Positions 9,616 to 19,708 are shown, numbered from the stretch's first letter. The stretch is DNA of 64,000 nt from Candidatus Omnitrophota bacterium (GCA_020052645.1 JAGVOQ010000032.1:1-64000); one strand, 5' to 3'. Translations and numbers: made by a program. Notes: generated by a model from the letters alone, not told the origin.

Positions 9616-10827
9616 TTAATTTTCTTTGATCGGATCCGTGGGGTTCGAGGGTTGATTTAATAAGAGGGCGACAATCGCCCACCATTGCAGAGTTATTTCG
9701 GGATAAAAGAAGGTGAAGTCGCAAGCGTTATGAATAAGAAAAGCTGAGCTTCCTGTCCAGAGAGCAAAGAACAAGGCATTGTTTTCTTTAAAACTTTCCT
9801 TAAAACCTTTTTTATAAATTTGAGCGGCGAGCGCCAAAAAAGTAATAAATCCCAATATTCCCGTCTCAATCCAAAGTTGCAGGTAGGTATTATGAGCTGC
9901 GATTGTTTTATGGTGGGGGTAGTTGCCTAAACCAAATCCAAGCCATGGGTGCTGGAATATGTTTTTAACGGCTTCGTGCCAATAGAGCATCCTGTTGGTG
10001 ATAGAGAATTGAGGCTGATTGAATATTAGCGTTTCTCTCTGGCGTAAATAAAAGATGGAAATAAGAGTAATTCCTAAAAAAAGAGCTGTGAGAAGGACCG
10101 TATTTTTTTTAAAAGCATATTTTTTTTGAAAAATAAAAAGCGTTGCGGCGATCGCGAGACTTATAAGGGCTCCAAGCGACTGCGTTGACAGAAGCGCTAG
10201 GCTTATGCCTAAAAAGATGAAAAGGGTGAGTATATTAGTTAAGGAGACAGGGTTGTTTTGTTTTTTTGGGTTTTTAAAAAGAAGGGCGAACGAAAGCGGA
10301 GCAAATAAGATAAGATAACCGGCTAGCGCGGTTGGGGTTGGAAAGGGAACAAAAGAACGGCCGCGAGACAAGTATTCTAAGGCAAATGCATTGATAGGAG
10401 AAGGTGTTGTTTTAAGATAGGAGATGGTGTAAAGCAATTCTACGGTCAGGAATTTTAGCGCACAAAAACTTACCAAAGCGCTTGAAATGATCAAAGTTTT
10501 GATGAGCAGGTTATATTCTTTTGCATTAAAATAGCTGATTGCGATAAAACAAAATAAATATGTGGCGTAGGGGTAAAATGCGAGCAGGCTTTTGTCTTTA
10601 TTTTGTGAAAGAGTCACAGATAAAAAAACTGCCAGAAAAAAAAGACTGGTTGTTGAGAAAAAAACAGTTTTTTTAACAGGCGTAAAGCGTTTTAGAATAA
10701 AAATGGCGCAAGCCAGGATGAAAGCAGATGAAAAAACAATATCTAAGCCTGGCTCTGCCATGGAACTTATGAAGGGGCGCAGGCCCAATAGAAGCAACAG
10801 GAGCGTTAATATAATTTTTAAGAACAT
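9616..10827 (-). CDS. O-antigen ligase / Wzy-like polymerase family membrane protein
   Basis: Polytopic; HPWLGFGLGNYPHHKTIAAHNTYLQLWIETGILGF is the Wzy_C/O-antigen ligase signature. Confidence 0.9.
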   Translation of the reverse strand: MFLKIILTLLLLLLGLRPFISSMAEPGLDIVFSSAFILACAIFILKRFTPVKKTVFFSTTSLFFLAVFLSVTLSQNKDKSLLAFYPYATYLFCFIAISYFNAKEYNLLIKTLIISSALVSFCALKFLTVELLYTISYLKTTPSPINAFALEYLSRGRSFVPFPTPTALAGYLILFAPLSFALLFKNPKKQNNPVSLTNILTLFIFLGISLALLSTQSLGALISLAIAATLFIFQKKYAFKKNTVLLTALFLGITLISIFYLRQRETLIFNQPQFSITNRMLYWHEAVKNIFQHPWLGFGLGNYPHHKTIAAHNTYLQLWIETGILGFITFLALAAQIYKKGFKESFKENNALFFALWTGSSAFLIHNACDFTFFYPEITLQWWAIVALLLNQPSNPTDPIKEN

Positions 10828-10833
10828 TATGTT

Positions 10834-10863
10834 ATAATACTAAAATATTCATTTAATTGTCAA
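10834..10863 (-). promoter_or_regulatory. Sigma70-like promoter of the O-antigen ligase gene
   Basis: On the minus strand TTGACA (10863-10858), 18-bp spacer, TATTAT (10839-10834). Confidence 0.5.
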
Positions 10864-10941
10864 CATATCTCTGGAATTGAAAATTTAAGAAATCAGAGCT
10901 TGTTTTTGCAGTTTTAAAGGTTTTTTTTAAAGGAATCCTTA

Positions 10942-11913
10942 ATGACCCTAGAATCAAGCCTCGTATCTGTTGTTATCGTCAGCTGCGGCAAGGATGATTT
11001 ATTGACACGTTGCCTACAAAGCGTTCAAGGCCAAAGGTACGGATCTCTTGAATATTTTGTTTTTTTAAATAAAACATCTCAACAAGAAGCGGCGCGTTGG
11101 GCCAAAGACTATCCCGGGGTTCGTTTTAAGAATTTTGTTTCCAATGAGCTTTATTGCAAACCCTTAAATCAAGGGATTCAAGAGTCCAGCGGCGCGTTTG
11201 TTTTATGTCTTAATGATGATGTTGTCCTGGAACCGGATTTTATTGAAAAAATTGTTCCTGTTTTTAAGTCGGACCTTAGGGTTGGAGCAGCGAGCGGTCG
11301 TGTCATGAGAGATGACGGAAAAACGATCGATACACTTGGGCTTTCTTGGAGCCGGGCACGCAAGCCTGTTGATATTGGCTATGGCCGTTTTTTGGATTTT
11401 ACGGCCGATATAAAGGCTGGAGATATTTTTGGCGTCAATGGGGCTGTTGCTTTTTACAGGCGTTCAATGCTGGAAGATATCAAGATGGATGAGGGATATT
11501 TTGATGAGGATTATGGCATTTATTATGAAGATTTTGATGTTGCGTGGCGAGCGCAAAGGGCCGGCTGGAAGGCGAGGTACTGCCCTTGTGCTATCGCGAC
11601 GCATAAGCGCGGAGCAACAACAAGGAATCAAAATAAACAGTTAAAATTTTTGGATAAGTTTGCTTTTACTCATATTTCCGAAGATTTAAAAATGCGCCAT
11701 ATGCGCAATAGGTATTCTACGTTAATAAAAAACGATTCTTTTCTTTTATTTTTAAGAGATCTACCGTGGATTATTTTTTATGAAATACGATTGTTCGCCT
11801 ATCTTATTTTTTTTGACAGGGGCATCCTGATAAAGTTTTTGAAAGATTTTAGTTTCGTTTCTTCATCTTTCCTTAAGCGTCGTAAGATTCTAAAGAGGGT
11901 TAAACACGAGTGA
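10942..11913 (+). CDS. Glycosyltransferase family 2
   Basis: VSVVIVSCGKDDLLTRCLQSV, LCLNDDVVLEPDFI, YEDFDVAWRAQRAGW. Confidence 0.88.
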   Translation: MTLESSLVSVVIVSCGKDDLLTRCLQSVQGQRYGSLEYFVFLNKTSQQEAARWAKDYPGVRFKNFVSNELYCKPLNQGIQESSGAFVLCLNDDVVLEPDFIEKIVPVFKSDLRVGAASGRVMRDDGKTIDTLGLSWSRARKPVDIGYGRFLDFTADIKAGDIFGVNGAVAFYRRSMLEDIKMDEGYFDEDYGIYYEDFDVAWRAQRAGWKARYCPCAIATHKRGATTRNQNKQLKFLDKFAFTHISEDLKMRHMRNRYSTLIKNDSFLLFLRDLPWIIFYEIRLFAYLIFFDRGILIKFLKDFSFVSSSFLKRRKILKRVKHE

Positions 11914-13064
11914 AAAGAATAAAGCTCTTACATATCTTAACGAAACTTGAATTGGGAGGCGCCCAGAAAAATGTCCTAGGCATTTTGTCTGGGTTGGATC
12001 CTAAAAAATACGACATCCATTTGATTACGTCGCATGGCCTTTTAGACGAAGACGCAAAGAAAATAGACCATATACATTTGGTTTTTTGCCCATTCTTAAG
12101 GCGTTCTTTAAATCCTTTCTTTGATGTGCTTGCGTTTTTATATGTGTTTGTTTATATTTTAATCAATAGAATGCAGATTGTTCACAGTCATAGTTCTAAA
12201 GCTGGTATCCTGGGACGTTGGGCTGCGCGGTTTTCTTGTGTCCCGATTATTTTTCATACGGTTCATGGATGGGGATTTAAGGAAGATAAGAAAAGTTTCC
12301 TGAATAGTTCCTATATTTTTCTTGAAAAGATGACGGCTCAGATCACTTCAAGATTGATCGCGGTGAGCGCCAATGATATCCGCTTAGGCCTAAAAGTTGG
12401 GATCGGTGATAAAAAGAAATATTCTCTCATTCATTGCTGCCTTGAGTCCGGATTTGCGGATAGTCCAGAAAAAAGGAGTAATTCGGTTTCTTTGAAGCTA
12501 AACATGAAAGATAAAGCTGTGGGCATGGTGGCGTGTTTGAAACCACAAAAGAACCCTTTGGATTTTGTTAAAGCTGCAGATTTGATTTTTCAAGAAAATC
12601 CAGACACAAAATTTTTTATCGTAGGTGACGGTGTCCTGCGTGAAGAGACTGAGAGTGAAATTAAAAAAAGGAAACTCCAAGATATTGTTTTTTTGTTAGG
12701 ATGGCGGCGTGACATCGATAAGATAATCTCTTCCTGGGACGTGATCCTTTTGACGTCGTCATGGGAAGGTCTGCCGATTGTTTTATTGGAGGCGATGAGC
12801 CTACGTAAGCCGATTGTCGCGTATGATGTGGGAGGAGTCCGTGAGATTGTGCGGGATAAGGAGAACGGATTTTTGGTTTCTTGCGGAGATACCGAAGGGT
12901 TGTCGCGGCAGACGAGCCTTCTTCTCAAAGATCCAGATTTGTGTCTAAAGATGGGGGAGGCCGGATACCGGATAATTTCTGGTGGGTCATTTTCTTACTA
13001 TCAAATGATGGAAAAAATCGAAAACTTATACAAGGAGTTTGAAGAATGTTTCAAGTGTTCTTAA
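11910..13064 (+). CDS. Glycosyltransferase family 4
   Basis: LGGAQKNVLGIL, HSHSSKAGILGRWAAR, GDGVLREETES, LTSSWEGLPIVLLEAMSLRKPIVAYDVGGVREIV; starts in a GTGA overlap. Confidence 0.92.
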   Translation: MKRIKLLHILTKLELGGAQKNVLGILSGLDPKKYDIHLITSHGLLDEDAKKIDHIHLVFCPFLRRSLNPFFDVLAFLYVFVYILINRMQIVHSHSSKAGILGRWAARFSCVPIIFHTVHGWGFKEDKKSFLNSSYIFLEKMTAQITSRLIAVSANDIRLGLKVGIGDKKKYSLIHCCLESGFADSPEKRSNSVSLKLNMKDKAVGMVACLKPQKNPLDFVKAADLIFQENPDTKFFIVGDGVLREETESEIKKRKLQDIVFLLGWRRDIDKIISSWDVILLTSSWEGLPIVLLEAMSLRKPIVAYDVGGVREIVRDKENGFLVSCGDTEGLSRQTSLLLKDPDLCLKMGEAGYRIISGGSFSYYQMMEKIENLYKEFEECFKCS

Positions 13065-14023
13065 TAGCGCTTGTGTCGGGTTTATTGTTAAATCGGCTTG
13101 CAATCACTTTGGATGAAAAAACATCTTTTTTCAAGCTTCAGCAAAAAAAAGGGGTTTCAAAGCTGGGGGGTATTGCGCTTGTTTTAACTTTTTTCCTTTC
13201 TTCGTGTTTTTTAAATCCTGGAAATTTTTTTGGCACAAAAGAAAATATTTTTTTGATCGGCCTTCTCTTAACATTCTTTTTAGGACTCCTGGATGATATT
13301 TGCGCTTTAAGTCCTTTTAAGAAGCTTTTTTTCCAAGTGTTGATAGCACTCCTGATCGTCAGCCGTGGTTTTCATACGCAGGTCATCTTTTTTTCAACAT
13401 TTATCAATCAGTTGCTTTCTGTATTTTGGTTTATTGTGCTTATGAATGCCATTAACTTCTTGGATATTGTTGACGGCTTGGCTGCGGGGATCACTGTTAT
13501 TTGTTCCCTGACATTCTTATGCATAAGCGGGCTCACCCATAATATGGTAACGGGAATATTTTCAGCTTCCCTTCTAGGGGCTAACCTGGCGTTTCTGGTT
13601 TTTAACCGCGCGCCGGCCAAGTTGTATATGGGCGATATGGGGAGTTTGTTTAATGGTTGCGCCTTGGCCGGGATTTCTGTTCTGATGCATTATGCTCATC
13701 CTGGAAGAGAGGTAGCTGTCCTTGTGCCTTTGCTTATTTTGGCTCTGCCGATCTATGATTTTATTTTTGTCGTTGTTGTGCGGTGGCGCGCGAAGAAGTC
13801 TTTGATGTCAAAGAGCCGTGATCATTTCATCTTGCGCTTGCTTGATCGCGGATGGGTTTTAAAAAAAGCCGTTCATTTAATGTATTTTTTTACTTTTCTT
13901 TTTAATTTGGCCGCTGTTTTACTTTTAAAATCATCGAATGGGAGTGGAATGGTTTTATTCATTTTCGGCATAGGGATTTGGTTGTTTTTTGCGGCTAAAA
14001 TCGGCAGGCGCCGATTTTCTTAA
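13046..14023 (+). CDS. MraY/WecA-family polyprenyl-phosphate glycosyl-1-phosphate transferase
   Basis: FLGLLDDICALSPFKK, NAINFLDIVDGLAAG, KLYMGDMGSLFNG. Confidence 0.9.
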   Translation: MFQVFLIALVSGLLLNRLAITLDEKTSFFKLQQKKGVSKLGGIALVLTFFLSSCFLNPGNFFGTKENIFLIGLLLTFFLGLLDDICALSPFKKLFFQVLIALLIVSRGFHTQVIFFSTFINQLLSVFWFIVLMNAINFLDIVDGLAAGITVICSLTFLCISGLTHNMVTGIFSASLLGANLAFLVFNRAPAKLYMGDMGSLFNGCALAGISVLMHYAHPGREVAVLVPLLILALPIYDFIFVVVVRWRAKKSLMSKSRDHFILRLLDRGWVLKKAVHLMYFFTFLFNLAAVLLLKSSNGSGMVLFIFGIGIWLFFAAKIGRRRFS

Positions 14024-14041
14024 AATAAAGGCATAATACTC

Positions 14042-15340
14042 ATGAAGATTGCGATATTAGGGGCCGGGTTAACGGGTTTGAGTACCGCGTATCATTTAAA
14101 AAAAGATTACGCGATCTATGAAAAAGAGTCAACCCCTGGAGGATTGTGCCGTTCCTTGAAACAAGATGGATTTACGTTTGATATCGCCGGGCATCTTTTG
14201 TATTTCAGGGACGAAGAGAATCTTTTTTTTGTTCAGCGTTTGCTGGGCGATAATTGTGCGGCTGTGAACAGAAACAGCTGGGTGAGGTTTCAAAAGCGTT
14301 TTATTCCCTATCCTTTTCAGTGTCATCTTCATGGTCTCAATAAAACATTGGTGCATGAATGTCTTTGTGGCTTCAAAAAAGCAAAAGAAAAGCTTTGTGT
14401 TCAGGGCGCTTCAGAGAATTTTGAAGAATGGATTTACGCAACTTTCGGGTGTGGGATTGCCAGGCACTTCATGATTCCTTATAACAGGAAATTTTGGCGC
14501 ATGTCTTTGCGTTCTCTAGAGGCGTCTTGGGCTAAAAAATGGATTCCCGTGCCGACGATTAAAGAAGTAGAAGAGGGGGCTCTTGGGATTTCAGAAAAGA
14601 GATTTGGCTATAACTCCACCTTTTGGTATCCCCGTCAGGGAGGTATCCAGGCTTTAGTGGATGGTCTAAAGAGCCGCGTCGTCCCTATTGAGACCAGTCA
14701 CGAAGTCGTCGAGATCAGTGTTCGCGACCGCAGGATTGTTTTCAAGAATGGTCGTGAGGTTCGCTATGAGAAAATCGTTTCGACCATGCCTTTGTTGGAA
14801 TTGGGGCGAATGATTGCGCCATTGCCTGAGGGTATAAAAAAGGCTTTTTCAAAATTAAGATATATTTCTGTCTATAATGTGAATCTCGGCGTTAAAAAAC
14901 CTTTAGACCCCTGTAAGCACTGGATTTATTTTCCTGATCGCACCCCTTCATTTTACCGCATGGGCCTTGCATCGAATTTTTCGCGTAAGCTGGCCCCTTT
15001 GAATGCCACGGCACTTTACTTTGAATTTTCTTACTTACCCTCAAGATCCTTTAATAAAAACAATATTATTGAGAAAATCAGACGTTCTTGTTCGGCGATG
15101 GGTTTTTATTTTGAGAAGAATGATATAGCGACCGTTCAGGTGAACGATATTAAATACGGGTATTGTCTTTATACAAAAGAACGAGCACTTGCTTTGGATG
15201 TGATCCGGGATTATCTTAAAAGCGAAGGAATTCTTTCGTGTGGCCGCTATGGCGGTTGGCAGTATTCTTCTATGGAGGATGCTTTGATCGAAGGGCATCG
15301 TTCTGCTCAGGTTTTTTTGAAAGAGCGGAGGGCATCGTGA
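14042..15340 (+). CDS. FAD-dependent amine-oxidase-like protein (UDP-galactopyranose mutase/protoporphyrinogen oxidase-like)
   Basis: KIAILGAGLTGLSTAYHL FAD motif; GGLCRSLKQDGFTFDIAGHLLYF; YGGWQYSSMEDALIEG. Confidence 0.82.
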   Translation: MKIAILGAGLTGLSTAYHLKKDYAIYEKESTPGGLCRSLKQDGFTFDIAGHLLYFRDEENLFFVQRLLGDNCAAVNRNSWVRFQKRFIPYPFQCHLHGLNKTLVHECLCGFKKAKEKLCVQGASENFEEWIYATFGCGIARHFMIPYNRKFWRMSLRSLEASWAKKWIPVPTIKEVEEGALGISEKRFGYNSTFWYPRQGGIQALVDGLKSRVVPIETSHEVVEISVRDRRIVFKNGREVRYEKIVSTMPLLELGRMIAPLPEGIKKAFSKLRYISVYNVNLGVKKPLDPCKHWIYFPDRTPSFYRMGLASNFSRKLAPLNATALYFEFSYLPSRSFNKNNIIEKIRRSCSAMGFYFEKNDIATVQVNDIKYGYCLYTKERALALDVIRDYLKSEGILSCGRYGGWQYSSMEDALIEGHRSAQVFLKERRAS

Positions 15341-16218
15341 AAGTTTCTGTTTTAATCGTCACGCACAACAGTGTGCCTTTATTAATAAAGTGTCTCGATT
15401 CTGTTTTGGCTCAAAAGACAAATGATGTGGAAATTATCGTTGTGGATAATGGCTCTTTGGATGGGACGCAAGTGTTGATGCGTGAAAGTTATTCTGGTAT
15501 TACGTTTATTTCTAATTCTTCCAATCAGGGGGCTTCTTTTGCCAGGAATCAGGGCATTGCCTTAAGCCGCGCAGACTGGATCCTGACATTGGACGTGGAT
15601 GCTGTTTTAAGCCAGGATTTTTTTAAGAATTTTGAGAAATTCTTAAATGAAGAGTGTAGCGGCACCGTTGGGATTGTGATTCCTAAGATCCTGTATCCTG
15701 ATGGAAAAACGATCTACAGCCTTGGACATCGATTGACTTTTTTAAGAAGATTTATTGATGTGGGGCATGATAAGGCAGACGGCCTTAGATGGAAGAAGAA
15801 CAATGGGATTTTCGGCGCCTGCGCAGCAACGGCGTTTTATAATCATCGGATGCTCAAAGAGATTTCAATGCCCAGGGGAGATTATTTTGACAAAGATCTT
15901 TTTTTTATTGCAGAAGACGTGGATTTGGCTTGGCGTGCGCGAAAAAAAGGATGGAAAGCCGTGACGTGTTACGCGTGCGTCAGTTATCATGAAGGCAATA
16001 GCATGCGCCTGGATGAATCGAAAAAAAGATTTTACGAGATCCGCAATCGGCTTTTGATTATGTTTAAAAACGATTTATTCCTTTATCGATTTTTGTTTTT
16101 TGTTCCTTTGTTTTTATATGAGGCCGCGCGTGTTGTTATGTTTACGATTAGGGGCCAGGGAGGCGTGTATAAAGAGGCGTTTCTTGCGGCTTGGAAGATG
16201 AGAAGGTGCTTGACGTGA
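15337..16218 (+). CDS. Glycosyltransferase family 2
   Basis: In-frame GTG at 15337 (VKVSVLIVTHNSVPLLIKCLDS...) fits better than the 15238 ORF start; AEDVDLAWRARKKGW. Confidence 0.88.
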   Translation: MKVSVLIVTHNSVPLLIKCLDSVLAQKTNDVEIIVVDNGSLDGTQVLMRESYSGITFISNSSNQGASFARNQGIALSRADWILTLDVDAVLSQDFFKNFEKFLNEECSGTVGIVIPKILYPDGKTIYSLGHRLTFLRRFIDVGHDKADGLRWKKNNGIFGACAATAFYNHRMLKEISMPRGDYFDKDLFFIAEDVDLAWRARKKGWKAVTCYACVSYHEGNSMRLDESKKRFYEIRNRLLIMFKNDLFLYRFLFFVPLFLYEAARVVMFTIRGQGGVYKEAFLAAWKMRRCLT

Positions 16219-16895
16219 AAACAAACTTAAAAAAGTATATTACGCCTGAGCAAATGCAGAAAATTGATAGGTTGGCCCAAAGCCGCTACGGCATTCCGTC
16301 AATCGTGCTTATGGAAAATGCAGGCCGCGCGGTCGCTGAGGAGGCTTTAAGAACTTTAAAAAATTTAAAAAATAAGAGCATTGTCTGTATTTGCGGCAAG
16401 GGGAATAATGGCGGTGATGGTTTTGTCAGCGCTCGGCATCTAAAGAATTATGGGTATGATGTTAAAGTTTTCCTTGTGGCTCATCCATCTGAAATCCAGG
16501 GTGATGCAAAGATTAACTATGAGATTTTGCTTAAAATGAAACATAAAATTTATTTGTTGTCTCATTCCAAAAACAGGGTTGTTTTTAAAGAGTCATTAAA
16601 AAGGGCGGGCTTGGTTCTGGATGCTGTTTTTGGGATTGGATTCAGAGGTAAGGTTAGCGAGCCTTTTCGAAGCGTTTTGGAGGCCGTGGTTTTAGCGCAT
16701 AAGTCGGTTTTGTCCATCGATGTTCCTTCAGGATTGGATGCTTTGACAGGTCATGCTGCGGAAGTGTGTGTGAAAGCGCTTAAGACCGTTACGTTTGCGG
16801 CGCTTAAGCCTGGATTTATGAAAAATGACGGGCCTCAACATGTCGGTCAAGTTCTTGTTAAAGATATCTCAATTCCTCTTGCCTTGTTGAAATAG
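16215..16895 (+). CDS. nnrE: NAD(P)H-hydrate epimerase (YjeF N-terminal domain)
   Basis: SIVLMENAGRAVAEEA, CGKGNNGGDGFVSARHL, LDAVFGIGFRG; GTGA overlap with the upstream stop. Confidence 0.85.
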   Translation: MKTNLKKYITPEQMQKIDRLAQSRYGIPSIVLMENAGRAVAEEALRTLKNLKNKSIVCICGKGNNGGDGFVSARHLKNYGYDVKVFLVAHPSEIQGDAKINYEILLKMKHKIYLLSHSKNRVVFKESLKRAGLVLDAVFGIGFRGKVSEPFRSVLEAVVLAHKSVLSIDVPSGLDALTGHAAEVCVKALKTVTFAALKPGFMKNDGPQHVGQVLVKDISIPLALLK

Positions 16896-16898
16896 TTT

Positions 16899-16931
16899 AC
16901 CCCGTTAGAGAACGAAGTTCTCTAACGGGGT
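16899..16931. terminator. Perfect long hairpin, probable terminator
   Basis: ACCCCGTTAGAGAAC-GAA-GTTCTCTAACGGGGT (15-bp stem) followed by TTACCTTTG. Confidence 0.6.
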
Positions 16932-17050
16932 TTACCTTTGAATTCTTGTTTGTTTTAGTTGTATGAACGTCTAAATTATGGTAAAAATAACAGAATATGT
17001 TGTGTTGATAGACTCTTATTTTAGGCGGTATTTTTATAGGTGAGGTGGCT

Positions 17051-17920
17051 ATGAAAGGGATTGTTTTGGCGGGAGGGAAAGCAACAAGGCTTTATCCCAT
17101 TACAAGGGGTGTTTGTAAGCAGCTCTTGCCTGTTTATGATAAGCCTATGGTTTATTATCCGTTGTCAGTCCTGATGTTGGCGGGGATTCGGGACATTCTG
17201 ATTATTTCGACCCCAAAAGATATCATGCGCTTTAAGGATCTTTTAGGGGATGGGCATAATCTAGGTTTAAAATTGAGCTATTGTGTTCAAGAAAAGCCCA
17301 GGGGGATTGCTGAAAGTTTTATTGTCGGTGAAAAATTTATAGGTAATGATTCTGTTTGTTTGATTTTAGGCGACAACATTTTTTACGGCCACAATTTGAC
17401 CAGTTTTTTAAAAAGGGCTAAGGCTTTAAAAGATGGGGCCGTTGTTTTTGGTTACTATGTCAGAAATCCTGAGCGTTATGGCGTGATTAAGCTGGATAAA
17501 AAAGGACGCCCGGTTTCTATTGTAGAAAAACCGAAAAAAGCCGAATCCAACTGGGTTGTGACAGGGCTTTACTTCTATGATAGGCATGTCGTGGATATCG
17601 CTAAAAAACTTAAGCCTTCGTCTCGGGGAGAGCTTGAGATCACCTCGGTCAATAATGAGTATTTGAAAAGAGGAAAGTTAAAGGTCGAGCTTTTAGGCCG
17701 TGGGTACGCGTGGCTTGACACAGGGACTTATGATTCGTTGATTGATTCTTCAGTTTTCATCAAAACCATTGAAGAACGACAGGGCCTAAAAGTCGGGTGC
17801 ATTGAAGAAGTCGCATATCGTATGGGTTATATCGACAAGAAACAACTTAAAAATTTGGCAACTTCAATTCATACGAGTTATGGTGAGTATCTTATGAGGT
17901 TATTGGATGATGAAAAATAA
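17051..17920 (+). CDS. rmlA: Glucose-1-phosphate thymidylyltransferase
   Basis: MKGIVLAGGKATRLYPITRGVCKQLLPVYDKPMVYYPLSVLMLAGI; ILGDNIFYG. ATG at 17051 preferred over GTG 17045. Confidence 0.95.
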   Translation: MKGIVLAGGKATRLYPITRGVCKQLLPVYDKPMVYYPLSVLMLAGIRDILIISTPKDIMRFKDLLGDGHNLGLKLSYCVQEKPRGIAESFIVGEKFIGNDSVCLILGDNIFYGHNLTSFLKRAKALKDGAVVFGYYVRNPERYGVIKLDKKGRPVSIVEKPKKAESNWVVTGLYFYDRHVVDIAKKLKPSSRGELEITSVNNEYLKRGKLKVELLGRGYAWLDTGTYDSLIDSSVFIKTIEERQGLKVGCIEEVAYRMGYIDKKQLKNLATSIHTSYGEYLMRLLDDEK

Positions 17921-18734
17921 AGACATCTTAATTGTTGGTAAGGGTTTTATCGGCGAGCGGCTGCAGGAAGCTTTAGGGTGTTCGCTTTCGGATACGATGA
18001 TCCATAGCTTTGAGGATGTCTTAAAGGTTGTTGAGGCGTTTAAGCCAAAAGTTTTGATCAACTGCATCGGTTTTACGGGAAAAAAGAATGTCGACGGCTG
18101 TGAAGATGCGATTGATGAGACTTTGTCTGCGAACGTCTTTGTTCCTTTGATGCTGGCTGAAGTGGCTTACCGAAAAAAAATCAAATTGATCCATATTTCA
18201 AGCGGCTGCATTTTTCATTTTGATTATAAAAAAGATGCGCCTCTTGCAGAAGGAAGAGAGCCTGATTTTTTTGATCTATTTTACAGCCGAACCAAGATTT
18301 ATTCGGAACGCGCTTTGGAAACACTTTCAAAACAAGCCAATATTCTTATCCTTCGCATCAGGATTCCTTTGGATGACCGTAATCATCCGCGCAGCATTTT
18401 AAACAAGATCATCAGTTTCAAGAAAGTGATTGATCTGCCGAATTCAGTGACCTATATTCCGGATTTTATCAAGGCGCTCAAGCATCTGATCAAAATTGAC
18501 GCTCGCGGAGTCTACAATGTGGTTAATAAAGGGGGCTTAAGATATCCTGAACTTTTAGAAGTTTATCGTCAGTATGTGCCTGACTTTACTTACGAGGTCA
18601 TTGATTATAAAAAGTTAAAATTAACCAGGACTAATATTCTTTTATCCACTAAGAAGCTTGAAAAAACAGGTTTTAAAGTGCGCCCCATCAAGGAGGTTTT
18701 TCAGGAATGCGTCAAAAATTATCTAAAATCTTAG
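17910..18734 (+). CDS. NRS/ER-like dTDP-4-keto-6-deoxyglucose 3,5-epimerase/4-reductase (RmlD superfamily SDR)
   Basis: VGKGFIGERL; INCIGFTGKKNVDGCE; HISSGCIFHFD; FYSRTKIYSERALE; LRIRIPLDDRNHPRSILNKIISFKKVIDLPNSVTYIPD; GVYNVVNKGGLRYPELLEVYRQY. These follow the motif order I recall for plant UER1/NRS-ER. Confidence 0.65.
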   Translation: MKNKDILIVGKGFIGERLQEALGCSLSDTMIHSFEDVLKVVEAFKPKVLINCIGFTGKKNVDGCEDAIDETLSANVFVPLMLAEVAYRKKIKLIHISSGCIFHFDYKKDAPLAEGREPDFFDLFYSRTKIYSERALETLSKQANILILRIRIPLDDRNHPRSILNKIISFKKVIDLPNSVTYIPDFIKALKHLIKIDARGVYNVVNKGGLRYPELLEVYRQYVPDFTYEVIDYKKLKLTRTNILLSTKKLEKTGFKVRPIKEVFQECVKNYLKS

Positions 18735-19708
18735 TTACCGGCGGGGCTGGATTTATTGGTTCAGAGTTTGTGCGTCAGGCCGTGACTCAAGGCTATCGTG
18801 TTATCGTTGTTGATGCGTTGACATATGCCGGAGACTTGAAACGTTTGGATGAGGTGAAAAGAAGATATAAATTTTACAAGGCTGACATCGCCTGTAAAGA
18901 TTCGGTTGGTGCTATTTTTAAAAAAGAAAAGCCGGATGTTGTTGTCCATTTTGCCGCTGAGAGCCATGTGGATCGCAGTATCCAGGATGCCTCGCCTTTC
19001 ATTAACACAAATGTTTTGGGAACTCAGATCCTTCTGGATATATCGAGAAAATATAAGATAAAGCGTTTTGTCCATATGTCAACCGATGAAGTATACGGAG
19101 AAATCAAATCCGGCCGGTTTACAGAAAGCTCGCCTCTTGCGCCCAACAGCCCCTATGCGGCTTCTAAGGCGGCTGCTGATCTTTTGGTTAAGTCTTATGT
19201 CAGGACATATGGTTTTCCTGCGGTGATCGCGCGGGCCAGTAACAATTATGGCCCTTGGCAATATCCGGAGAAGCTGATCCCTGTTATTATTTTGAAAGCC
19301 TGCAAGGGAGATGAGGTACCCGTTTATGCCAAGGGAGCTAATGTCCGGGAATGGCTTTATGTGGCTGATTGCGCGCGCGCCATTTTCTTAATTTTGAAAA
19401 AAGGGCTTTTGGGTGAGGTGTATAATATAGGAAGCGGCCACGAGAGGTCTAATCTCGTCACTGTTAAAAGTGTTTTGCGTCTTTTAGGAAAACCTGAGCG
19501 TCTTATACGTTTTGTCCAAGATCGGCCTGGGCATGATTTTCGTTATTCTTTGGATTGTTCAAAAATCCGGAGCTTGGGTTTCAGGCCTCAATGGAATTTT
19601 GAGAGCGGAATGAAAAAGACAGTGTCCTGGAACGTGAGTAACTACCTGTGGCTTGAAAGTAAACTTAAAGACATTGCGGGCCATTGGAAAAAAGTCTACC
19701 ATCGTTAA
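18707..19708 (+). CDS. rmlB: dTDP-glucose 4,6-dehydratase
   Basis: [73 protein letters not shown]. Confidence 0.96.
   Translation: MRQKLSKILVTGGAGFIGSEFVRQAVTQGYRVIVVDALTYAGDLKRLDEVKRRYKFYKADIACKDSVGAIFKKEKPDVVVHFAAESHVDRSIQDASPFINTNVLGTQILLDISRKYKIKRFVHMSTDEVYGEIKSGRFTESSPLAPNSPYAASKAAADLLVKSYVRTYGFPAVIARASNNYGPWQYPEKLIPVIILKACKGDEVPVYAKGANVREWLYVADCARAIFLILKKGLLGEVYNIGSGHERSNLVTVKSVLRLLGKPERLIRFVQDRPGHDFRYSLDCSKIRSLGFRPQWNFESGMKKTVSWNVSNYLWLESKLKDIAGHWKKVYHR

Noticed and set aside
15238-15336. N-terminal extension of the GT2 ORF (MWPLWRLAVFFYGG...)
   Set aside because: It overlaps the upstream FAD protein and precedes a natural GTG start at 15337 that begins the conserved GT2 motif.
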